In this document: positions 1-7,452 of the stretch, one piece after another
Layout: each line of letters opens with the position of its first letter
Position numbering within the stretch: position 1 is the stretch's first letter
Source: JASFQI01 sp050115555
GTDB taxonomy: Bacteria; Desulfobacterota; DSM-4660; Desulfatiglandales; HGW-15
NCBI GenBank assembly: GCA_050115555.1
Contig: JASFQI010000134.1
Coordinates: 1-11,861 of the forward strand
Direction of reading: 5' to 3'
DNA: 11,861 nucleotides
Notes under the pieces: model-generated
The model's database searches: none
What the model was told of the DNA's origin: nothing
What the model saw: the letters and a program-made list of their open reading frames with translations, nothing else
Translations under genes and position numbers: made by a program

Positions 1-949
1 ACAGAATACGGAACACCTGCTCCGTGATGGGAAGTTCCACGCCGACCTTCCGACCCAGATCGTACGCAGAACGAGCCGTCTTCACCCCTTCGGCCACCAT
101 ACTCATACCCGAGGTGATCTCCTCAAGGGACTCTCCGCGACCGATTTTCAACCCCACGGTCCGGTTTCGGCTCAGGTCTCCCGTGCAGGTGAGCACCAGA
201 TCGCCCATGCCGGCCAGTCCTGCCAGGGTGTGCGGATTCGCACCCATGGACACGGCCAACCTCGTGATCTCTGCGAGGCCGCGTGTAATGAGTGCGGCCC
301 TTGCGTTGTGACCGAAACCGAGTCCGTCCGAGACCCCCGCTCCAATGGCAATCACGTTCTTGAGCGCCCCGCCCAGTTGTGCGCCCACAATATCCTGGCT
401 GGCGTAAACGCGAAAGGTCTCCGTGGAAAACACCCCCTGAAGTCTTTGCGCGTGTTCTCCGTCCGGGCATGCGACCGTCACGGCGGTCGGGTACCTTCGC
501 ACCACCTCTCGGGCGAAGCTCGGTCCCGCCAGGCAGGCGAAGCGGCGAAGATCGTGGCCCGGAAGCTCTTCCCGGACCACCTCCGATACCGTCATCAGGG
601 TGTCGTTTTCTATACCCTTGGTCCCGGTGACGAGGTCCATGCCCTCTCGAATATACGGCCGCAAATCCGCAAGCACACCTCGTATCACGTGGGACGGAAC
701 CACGAGCACCACGAGCTCGCGTTCTTCGAGGGCCTCTTCAAAGGATCGTACCGGACGGAGGTCGGGGCTCAAGGACACGTCCGGGAGAAAGACGTCGTTT
801 CTCCCCCCGTCACGAATCTGGCAAAGAACCTCCTCCTCCCTCACCCAGAGCGTAACATCGTTCCCCTTGGCCGCGAGGAGATCGGCTAGGGCTGTCCCCC
901 AGCTCCCCGCGCCGATGACTCCAATCTTCCGCCCGCGTTCAAACGCCAC
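1..949 (-). CDS. gpsA: NAD(P)-dependent glycerol-3-phosphate dehydrogenase (3' end cut by window edge)
   Basis: Cytosolic enzyme that reduces dihydroxyacetone phosphate to sn-glycerol 3-phosphate, the backbone for phospholipid synthesis. I translated 316 residues; the family is usually about 330-340 long, so only the C-terminus is missing. Visible motifs: the dinucleotide-binding GAGSWG at residues 13-18, the TKGIE loop at 110-114, AGPSFA at 141-146, the LKNVIAIGAG segment with the likely catalytic Lys197, the NARAALITRG segment near 215-224, and GDLSRNR near 257-263. The start is GTG at 947-949, chosen because AGGGGG (958-963) lies 8 bases upstream; an in-frame GTG at 971-973 is a weaker alternative. 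The gene follows gyrA after 53 bases on the same strand with no terminator seen, so it may be the last visible member of a gyrB-gyrA-gpsA transcript. Confidence 0.95.
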   Translation of the reverse strand, partial: MAFERGRKIGVIGAGSWGTALADLLAAKGNDVTLWVREEEVLCQIRDGGRNDVFLPDVSLSPDLRPVRSFEEALEERELVVLVVPSHVIRGVLADLRPYIREGMDLVTGTKGIENDTLMTVSEVVREELPGHDLRRFACLAGPSFAREVVRRYPTAVTVACPDGEHAQRLQGVFSTETFRVYASQDIVGAQLGGALKNVIAIGAGVSDGLGFGHNARAALITRGLAEITRLAVSMGANPHTLAGLAGMGDLVLTCTGDLSRNRTVGLKIGRGESLEEITSGMSMVAEGVKTARSAYDLGRKVGVELPITEQVFRIL

Positions 950-1002
950 GCCGCATGCCCCCTGCGTCAGCACACTCCATCCGGATCCACGAAGGCGCTG
1001 CG

Positions 1003-3432
1003 CTACTCATCCTCATCCTCCATGACCTTGGCGACGGCCACCACACGCTCGCCTTCAGCCAGGTCGATGAGCTTGACTCCCTGTGTGTTCCTGCTTCGAA
1101 CAGAGATGTCCCCCACCCGCAGTCGAATGATCTTACCCTGGCCCGTGATAATCATGAGCTGGTCCTGGTCCGTCACCTGGTAGGAATAGACCACCGGCCC
1201 GTTTCTCTCGGTGGTCTTTACCGTCAGAATGCCTTTGCCTCCGCGGCTTTGCACACGGTACTCCTCGGTGCGGGTCCTCTTCCCGAATCCGTTCTCCGTG
1301 ACGGTCAGGATGGTGGCCCCCTCCCGAATCACCTCCATGCCGACCACATCGTCGTCATCCGCCATGCGGATGCCGATGTTTCCGGACGTCACCCGACCCA
1401 TGCTCCTCAAGTCGCTATCGTGAAAGCGAATGGACTTTCCCATGAGCGTGGTGAGAAAAATGTCCTCATCCCCGTTCGAGACCCGCACGCTGATCAGCTC
1501 GTCGCCCGGATTGATGCGGATCCCCACAATGCCGCGCGCCTTGGGACGGCTGTAGGCTTTCATTTCGGTCTTCTTTACAATGCCCTTTCGTGTGGCCATC
1601 ACCACGTACTTGCCATCGTCGAAGTCGCGCACCGGCAGGGTGGTGGCCACGCGTTCGCCACGGCGAAGGTCCAGCAGATTCACGATCGCCTTTCCCCGCG
1701 AGGTCCTGCCTGCCTCCGGAATCTCATGCACCTTTTTCCAGTAGACCCGGCCCTTGTTCGTGAAGAACAGGAGGTAGTCGTGCGAGGAGGCCACGAAAAG
1801 GAGTTCCACGAAGTCTTCGGCCTTGGGACGGACCCCCGTCGACCCCTTCCCGCCGCGGCGCTGTGCCCTGTAGAGGCTGATGGGGTTTCGTTTGATATAT
1901 CCCTGGTGGCTGATGGTCACCACCATGTCCTCCTCCGCGATCAGATCCTCGATGGCGAGGTCTCCGGTTTCCTCCAGAATCTCTGTACGCCTGTCGTCTC
2001 CGTACTTATCGCGAATCTCCAGGGTCTCCTGTTTGATGATGTCCATGACCATGGCCTGACTTCCGAGAATGGCCCGGAACCTCTCGATGTCCTGAATGAC
2101 CTGCCGATACTCGGCCTCGATCTTTTCGCGCTCAAGTCCGGTCAGGCGTTGCAGGCGCATGTCCAGGATCGCCTGGGCTTGAACGTCCGACAGGTCGTAC
2201 TCCTCCATAAGACGTGTCTTGGCCTCTTTCGGCTCCGACGAAGCGCGAATCAGGTCAATGACATCATCCAGAAAATCAAGGGCCTTTTTCAGGCCTTCCA
2301 GAATGTGCGCACGCTCCTCGGCTTTTCGAAGGTCAAAGAGGGTGCGTCGTATGATGATCTCGCGCCGGTGGGCGACGAACTGCTCTAATATCTCCCGAAG
2401 GTTCAGGATCTCGGGTCTTCCGTTCACGATGGCAAGAAAAATGATCCCAAAGGACGTCTCCATCTGCGTGAACTTGTACAGGCGGTTCAAGATCACCAGC
2501 GCACGGGCATCCTTCTTGACCTCGACCACAATACGCATGCCGTCGCGGTCCGTTTCGTCCCGGATGTCGGAAATCCCCTCCACTTTCTTCTCTTTGACCA
2601 GCTCGGCGATTTTCTCCAGGAGCTTGCTCTTGTTTACCAGGTACGGGATCTCTGAAACGACGATCCGCTCTCGGGTCTTTCCGACCTGCTCGATGAAAGC
2701 GCGGGCCCTCACCTTGATAATGCCTCGACCCGTGCGGTAGGCCTCGAGCGCCCCTCCTCGGCCCAGGATGAACCCGGCCGTTGGGAAATCGGGTGCCGGC
2801 ATGTGCTCGGCCAGCGTGTCGACGTCAACGTCCGGTTTTTCGATGATCCGAATGATCGCGTCGCAGACCTCCCGGAGGTTGTGAGGAGGAATGTTCGTGG
2901 CCATCCCCACCGCAATACCTGAAGAGCCGTTCACCAGGAGATTGGGGATCGTGGTCGGAAGGACGGTGGGTTCGGTGAGGGAACCGTCGTAGTTTTCCGC
3001 AAATTCAACGGTCTCCTTTTCAATGTCCGAGAGAAAGTCCTGCGCCAAGCGAGTCATGCGCACTTCCGTGTACCTCATGGCAGCCGGAGGGTCGCCGTCC
3101 ACGGACCCGAAGTTTCCCTGCCCGTCCACGAGGGGATAGCGCATGGAAAAATCCTGGGCCAGTCTCACGATGGTGTCATAGACCGCCGCGTCCCCGTGAG
3201 GGTGGTATTTTCCAATGACGTCTCCAACCACGCGAGCCGACTTCTTGAATGGACGGTCGTGAAAGTTCTTCAGCTCGTGCATTCCGAAGAGGACCCTTCG
3301 ATGAACCGGCTTGAGTCCGTCTCGAATGTCGGGCAGCGCCCTTCCCACGATGACACTCATGGAGTACTCGAGATAGGAACGGCGCATTTCCTCTTCGAGG
3401 TTGATGGTCTTGGTCAATAAATCCGATGTCAT
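1003..3432 (-). CDS. gyrA: DNA gyrase subunit A
   Basis: Breakage-reunion subunit of DNA gyrase, which works with GyrB as A2B2 to introduce negative supercoils. It has 809 residues, a normal length. The winged-helix/tower core spans roughly 1-500 with catalytic Tyr121 in the AAMRYTE motif. The C-terminal beta-pinwheel that wraps DNA spans roughly 500-800 and carries the GyrA box QRRGGKG at 524-530. A related QSRGGKG lies at 728-734 in a later blade. The presence of the GyrA box argues for gyrase rather than topoisomerase IV ParC. The acidic tail (MEDEDE) is typical. In the quinolone-binding helix, the position equivalent to E. coli Ser83 is Ala82, while the Asp87 equivalent (Asp86) is kept. 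The start lies 16 bases after the gyrB stop, with GGAAAGGGA as a ribosome site, so translation is probably linked to gyrB in one operon. Confidence 0.98.
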   Translation of the reverse strand: MTSDLLTKTINLEEEMRRSYLEYSMSVIVGRALPDIRDGLKPVHRRVLFGMHELKNFHDRPFKKSARVVGDVIGKYHPHGDAAVYDTIVRLAQDFSMRYPLVDGQGNFGSVDGDPPAAMRYTEVRMTRLAQDFLSDIEKETVEFAENYDGSLTEPTVLPTTIPNLLVNGSSGIAVGMATNIPPHNLREVCDAIIRIIEKPDVDVDTLAEHMPAPDFPTAGFILGRGGALEAYRTGRGIIKVRARAFIEQVGKTRERIVVSEIPYLVNKSKLLEKIAELVKEKKVEGISDIRDETDRDGMRIVVEVKKDARALVILNRLYKFTQMETSFGIIFLAIVNGRPEILNLREILEQFVAHRREIIIRRTLFDLRKAEERAHILEGLKKALDFLDDVIDLIRASSEPKEAKTRLMEEYDLSDVQAQAILDMRLQRLTGLEREKIEAEYRQVIQDIERFRAILGSQAMVMDIIKQETLEIRDKYGDDRRTEILEETGDLAIEDLIAEEDMVVTISHQGYIKRNPISLYRAQRRGGKGSTGVRPKAEDFVELLFVASSHDYLLFFTNKGRVYWKKVHEIPEAGRTSRGKAIVNLLDLRRGERVATTLPVRDFDDGKYVVMATRKGIVKKTEMKAYSRPKARGIVGIRINPGDELISVRVSNGDEDIFLTTLMGKSIRFHDSDLRSMGRVTSGNIGIRMADDDDVVGMEVIREGATILTVTENGFGKRTRTEEYRVQSRGGKGILTVKTTERNGPVVYSYQVTDQDQLMIITGQGKIIRLRVGDISVRSRNTQGVKLIDLAEGERVVAVAKVMEDEDE

Positions 3433-3448
3433 GCGGTGATTCCCTTTC

Positions 3449-5839
3449 CTAGATATCCAGCTCCGTCACTTCCAGGGCATTGTTTTGAATGAATTCCCTT
3501 CTAGGTTCCACCTTGTCCCCCATCAGGACGTTGAAGATCCCGTCCGCATCCACGGCGTCCTTGACATCCACACGCATCAATGTCCTTCGCTCCGGATCCA
3601 TGGTCGTCGACCAAAGTTGGCTGGGATTCATCTCACCCAGCCCTTTGTATCGCTGAATGGATAGCCCCTTTTTTGCACGATTCAAAAGTTTTTCCAATAA
3701 ATCATAGGGATCTTCGATCCGTGCTCTCTCTCCTCCCGCCTCCACCGTATAGCTTCCTTCCTTGAGCATTCGATACTCCTCGGAAATGCTCATGAGCTGT
3801 CGAAGCTCGGGAGAAGACAGGAACGCCCAGTTCACCGCGGACGATTGACCGCCGTTCTGGGTCTCCGTCACGAGAAACTCGTAGTACTCCTCCTCTTCGT
3901 CCCATTGGACGTCGCTGACTTGGAACCCGTTGGCCTCCAGCTTGCCGAAAAATTCATCCATGAACTCCCGGTGCCGGAACAGATCCTTGTCCTTGACATT
4001 CTGTACCACCAGAAACTCGATGAACCGCGAGCTGTGGCCGCGCCTTGACAGCTTATTCAAGCTTTCATAGAACTTGATGAGCCCACTGAGCATGCGAACG
4101 AGTTTTTTCCCAACCAGTTCCTCGCCGTTCTCCAGAAGAACTTTTTCTTTTTCAGAAATGCGCTCCAGGAGAAAGCGGTTCAACCCCTCCTCGTCCTTGA
4201 GATAGAACTCCTTTTTTCCCCACACCAGACGGTAAAGCGGGGGCTGGGCTACGTAGAGATACCCCTTATCAATGAGTTCCGGCATCTGACGGAAAAAAAA
4301 CGTCAGCAGAAGGGTGCGGATGTGGCTTCCATCCACATCCGCGTCCGTCATGATAATGACCTTGTGATAACGAAGGGATTCGATGTCGTAGTCTTTTTCT
4401 CCCACTCCGGTTCCCAAGGCCGCTATCAGCGTGCGAATCTGCTCACTGGAGATCATTTTGTCGAATCGCGCCTTCTCCACATTGAGAATTTTTCCCCGAA
4501 GCGGCAGAATGGCCTGATTTCTCCGATCTCGGCCCTGTTTAGCCGAACCGCCGGCCGAGTCCCCCTCCACGATAAAGATTTCACTCCTAGAAGGGTCCCG
4601 CTCCTGGCAATCCGCCAGCTTTCCGGGCAGGGAGTGATCCGAGAGCACTCCTTTCCTGCGCGCCAGATCGCGCGCCTTTCGAGCGGCCTCCCGCGCCCTG
4701 GCCGCCTCCACGGCCTTGGACAAAATGGACTTGATCTCTTTGGGGTGCTCCTCGAAGTACGAGCTCAGCCCCTCATTTACCAAGTTCTCTACGAGTCCCT
4801 TGACCTCGCTGTTCCCGAGCTTCGTCTTGGTCTGTCCTTCGAACTGCGGTTCAGGAAGCTTGACGCTGACAATGGCGCTCAACCCCTCGCGCACGTCGTC
4901 CCCGCTTAGCTTGTCTTCAAAGTTCTTGGACATGGGGGAGTTCTGAAGATAGAGATTGACGCTTCGGGTGAGTGCGGCCTTGAACCCACTGAGATGCGTC
5001 CCTCCTTCCCGCGTGTTGATGTTGTTGGCAAACGTGTAGGTGTTCTCTTTGTACGTGTTGTTGTACTGGAGGGCGACCTCCATGAGCACGCCGTTTTTTT
5101 CACCGGACACATGAATGGGAGGCGTGTGCAGCACCTCCTTGTTCCGGTTCAGATACTCTACGAAAGACTTGATTCCCCCTTCATAGAAAAAGGATTCTTT
5201 TCGACCGCTTCGTTCGTCCGATACCTTGATTCGCAGACCCCGGGTGAGAAACGCGAGCTCTCGCATTCGCTTGGCAAGGATATCGAAGTCGAATTCCACC
5301 TCCGGGAAGATCTCATGATCCGGTTTGAAAGAAATCCGCGTACCTCGTTTCCCTGTCTCCCCGCTGACCTCCAGGGCCGAGGCCGTGCGCCCCCGCTCGT
5401 AACGCTGCACGTAAACATGACCTTCCCGGTAGACCTCGACTTCCAAATATTCCGAGAGCGCGTTCACCACGGAAACTCCCACTCCGTGAAGGCCCCCGGA
5501 TACCCGATAGGTCTTGTTGTCGAATTTCCCTCCCGCATGAAGTTTCGTCATGACGACTTCAAGAGCAGGAATTCCTTCGGTCTCATGCATGTCTACCGGG
5601 ATGCCGCGCCCGTTGTCCGTCACAATAACACTGTGATCGTTCAACACGCGGACGTCCACACGGCTGCAATAGCCGGCGAGCGCCTCGTCAATACTGTTGT
5701 CCACCACTTCGTAGACCAAGTGGTGAAGGCCCTCTGAGCTGGTATTTCCGATGTACATGGCCGGACGTTTCCGCACGGCTGAAAGCCCTTCCAAGACCTT
5801 GATATCCGATGCCACGTAGCTGACTTCATTCTCTTTCAT
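3449..5839 (-). CDS. gyrB: DNA gyrase subunit B
   Basis: ATPase subunit of DNA gyrase. It has 796 residues, the long form with an insert in the TOPRIM/C-terminal part as in E. coli (804). The GHKL ATPase domain has EVVDNSIDEA at 44-53 (Glu44 as the probable general base), DNGRG at 75-79, HAGGKF at 101-106, SGGLHGVG at 114-121 and the transducer-domain QTK lysine at 336-338. The TOPRIM domain has EGDSAGGSA from 425 and TDADVDGSH from 498, supplying the metal-binding acidic residues. The C-terminal QRYKGLGEMNP motif contacts GyrA and DNA. The start is ATG at 5837-5839; the only upstream purine run (GAGAGAGA) is rather far, so the ribosome site is weak. It lies 79 bases after dnaN, where many bacteria carry recF, and directly ahead of gyrA. 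Confidence 0.98.
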   Translation of the reverse strand: MKENEVSYVASDIKVLEGLSAVRKRPAMYIGNTSSEGLHHLVYEVVDNSIDEALAGYCSRVDVRVLNDHSVIVTDNGRGIPVDMHETEGIPALEVVMTKLHAGGKFDNKTYRVSGGLHGVGVSVVNALSEYLEVEVYREGHVYVQRYERGRTASALEVSGETGKRGTRISFKPDHEIFPEVEFDFDILAKRMRELAFLTRGLRIKVSDERSGRKESFFYEGGIKSFVEYLNRNKEVLHTPPIHVSGEKNGVLMEVALQYNNTYKENTYTFANNINTREGGTHLSGFKAALTRSVNLYLQNSPMSKNFEDKLSGDDVREGLSAIVSVKLPEPQFEGQTKTKLGNSEVKGLVENLVNEGLSSYFEEHPKEIKSILSKAVEAARAREAARKARDLARRKGVLSDHSLPGKLADCQERDPSRSEIFIVEGDSAGGSAKQGRDRRNQAILPLRGKILNVEKARFDKMISSEQIRTLIAALGTGVGEKDYDIESLRYHKVIIMTDADVDGSHIRTLLLTFFFRQMPELIDKGYLYVAQPPLYRLVWGKKEFYLKDEEGLNRFLLERISEKEKVLLENGEELVGKKLVRMLSGLIKFYESLNKLSRRGHSSRFIEFLVVQNVKDKDLFRHREFMDEFFGKLEANGFQVSDVQWDEEEEYYEFLVTETQNGGQSSAVNWAFLSSPELRQLMSISEEYRMLKEGSYTVEAGGERARIEDPYDLLEKLLNRAKKGLSIQRYKGLGEMNPSQLWSTTMDPERRTLMRVDVKDAVDADGIFNVLMGDKVEPRREFIQNNALEVTELDI

Positions 5840-5918
5840 GTTCTACTATTTATCTCTCTCATTAAATTTTCATTCCATAACCATGCCGTACCTGTCTCAT
5901 GGACTCGAATCGCCTTCC
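5840..5918 (-). other. dnaN-gyrB intergenic gap, no recF
   Basis: Seventy-nine AT-leaning bases separate the dnaN stop from the gyrB start. No open frame resembling RecF is present. A short CCATG...CATGG inverted repeat (5-bp arms, 12-base spacer) is visible, but it is too weak to call a terminator or operator. No convincing minus-strand promoter was found, so gyrB may be read through from dnaN. Confidence 0.6.
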
Positions 5919-7034
5919 CTAGAGCCTCATGGGCATTACCAGGCCTAAGAACCCAACATCCCCTTCACCGCTTACCAGGCAGGGGCTCGAGCTGTCCACA
6001 AATCCCATGGTAACCTCTTCACTGTCCATATTCTGAAGAATATCGATGAAATATCTAGCATTAAAACCGAGTTCCAAGGCTTCATCCTTGTAGTCTACAC
6101 CCAGGCTTTCCTGGACGTCTCCGATATCCGGATTGATAGAGACCAACTCCATGACACCCTCGCCGAGTTTGATCTTTACGCCCCGGTAGCTCTCATCGCT
6201 CAGAATCGTCATTTTTTTCATGCCATCCAGTAGCACATCACGATTTAAGGTCACGGCATGTTGGGGTTTCTTGGGTAGGACGGCATTGTAGTCCGGAAAC
6301 TTGGTTTCAAGAAGTCGTATCACAATCAACGCATCGCCGATTCGAGCGACACAGTTGTTCTGACGAAATCCAAGCTGGACTACCTCAGCGCTCGAAGCCA
6401 GTTTTGAAAGCTCGTTCATCCCTTTTTTCGGAATCATCACGCCATGCTCCAGTTTTATGTCCTCTACATTAGGCAATTCTTTGTCGATCATGGACAATCG
6501 GTGTCCGTCCGTGGCCACCATACGAAGGTACGTCTTGCCCCCTTGTGCGACTTTCTCCGTGAAGATCCCGGAAAGTTTGAACCCTGCATCCTCCATGGTG
6601 ACGGCATAAATGGTCTTTGAAATCATTTCGCGAAGTAAAGCCCCATCTACGTCTAAAAACGCGACATCCTCCGGTTCAACAAACATCGGGTACTCGTCCG
6701 GGGAAAGGCAGGCCAGGTTGAATTTCGCCCGGTCATCCGAAATGAATGCCCAATTGTTTTCCTTTTCTTTGATGTAGATGGAATCGCTCTTGCTTTCTTT
6801 TACAATTTCAAAAAGCTTCCTACCGGAGATCGCCAGACTTCCCGAGTTCAGCACCTCGGCTGGAAGCTTCTGCTGAAAGCTGATTTCCAGATCGGTCGCG
6901 GACAGAAGAATTCCGCCCTCTTCAGCGGAAAGAAGAACCGCGGACAGGATGGGCATATTGCTCCGTTTTTCGATGATGCTTTGAATTCTCGAAACAGCAC
7001 GAAAGAGCATATCCCTGTCAATTCTCAGTTCCAT
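5919..7034 (-). CDS. dnaN: DNA polymerase III subunit beta (sliding clamp)
   Basis: Ring-shaped processivity clamp that tethers the replicative polymerase and other partners to DNA. From the chosen start it has 371 residues, the family norm (E. coli 366), in three tandem clamp domains of about 120 residues. Family marks are ATDLEISF near 47-54, GRKLFEIVK near 71-79, CLSPDEYP near 109-116, ATDGHRL at 174-180 and FPDY at 246-249. The C-terminal MPMRL at 367-371 forms part of the peptide-binding pocket that receives clamp-binding motifs. The start is ATG at 7032-7034, not the in-frame TTG five codons upstream, because GGAGGGA (7041-7047) sits 6 bases ahead of the ATG and would lie inside the longer form. 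It lies 418 bases downstream of dnaA on the same strand. Confidence 0.97.
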   Translation of the reverse strand: MELRIDRDMLFRAVSRIQSIIEKRSNMPILSAVLLSAEEGGILLSATDLEISFQQKLPAEVLNSGSLAISGRKLFEIVKESKSDSIYIKEKENNWAFISDDRAKFNLACLSPDEYPMFVEPEDVAFLDVDGALLREMISKTIYAVTMEDAGFKLSGIFTEKVAQGGKTYLRMVATDGHRLSMIDKELPNVEDIKLEHGVMIPKKGMNELSKLASSAEVVQLGFRQNNCVARIGDALIVIRLLETKFPDYNAVLPKKPQHAVTLNRDVLLDGMKKMTILSDESYRGVKIKLGEGVMELVSINPDIGDVQESLGVDYKDEALELGFNARYFIDILQNMDSEEVTMGFVDSSSPCLVSGEGDVGFLGLVMPMRL

Positions 7035-7452
7035 GGAATCTCCCTCCAATGGATAATTTATTTAGATATACAATCATTCACCATAATATTAAGGAGGAGT
7101 GCAATCTGTTGAGAACTCCTGTAACTGTTTGGAACGCTAAATAAAAAAGTAATAACCGTCTTTGACATCGATTGAACCGTTTCAGCTGTCCAAAGGGCAA
7201 AACCCATTTCACAGGTACGCACGTTTTAAGAAGGTTTGACATCCTGTCGAGAAACATCCTGGGTTCCTGAAAGCCCGCGGTGGAAAACCATGATTGACGG
7301 TCTCGCAAAAGCCCGCTCGACCGCCTGTTGGCTGCATTTAAGTCATTGGAATTGTTAGAGGCAAATCTCCAGATATCGGCTTTTTGCAGCTCCATCATGA
7401 TTGGAATCCAACGACGTCGAAAGCTGTATTGAATTACGGTTCAAAGACCCGG
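7035..7452. other. dnaA-dnaN spacer, mostly AT-rich, candidate regulatory or origin DNA
   Basis: A 418-base gap without a recognised gene. The part nearest dnaN (about 7050-7160) is markedly AT-rich. Near-matches to the DnaA box consensus TTATCCACA are isolated: TTATCCATT on the minus strand at 7048-7056 (7 of 9) and one TTTTCCACC-like site near 7280 (7 of 9). The nonamer TTTGACATC occurs twice in direct orientation, at 7161-7169 and 7235-7243. A minus-strand open frame of 106 codons (7078-7398) crosses the gap but shows no recognisable motif, has no good ribosome site and is not called. I see no convincing minus-strand promoter or intrinsic terminator. In some bacteria part of oriC lies between dnaA and dnaN, which makes the spacer a candidate, but the sequence alone does not prove it. 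Confidence 0.5.
7041..7047 (-). promoter_or_regulatory. Ribosome binding site of dnaN
   Basis: On the minus strand this reads GGAGGGA, 6 bases before the ATG at 7032-7034. It decides the dnaN start: the upstream in-frame TTG (7047-7049) overlaps this site and cannot use it. Confidence 0.8.

Noticed and set aside
955..2388. Long plus-strand open frame of 477 codons opposite gyrA
   Set aside because: It lies entirely antisense to gyrA and the end of gpsA, both with full conserved motifs, and its translation has no recognisable domain. It arises from the codon bias of gyrA.
4994..5737. 247-codon plus-strand frame opposite gyrB
   Set aside because: Antisense shadow of the gyrB ATPase domain.
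7162..7241. Two perfect plus-strand TTGACA words (7162-7167, 7236-7241) as promoters
   Set aside because: Neither has a plausible -10 at 16-18 bases, and no plus-strand gene follows.
7078..7398. 106-codon minus-strand frame in the dnaA-dnaN spacer
   Set aside because: No motif, poor ribosome site and a composition that does not look protein-coding. It is kept only as part of the spacer description.
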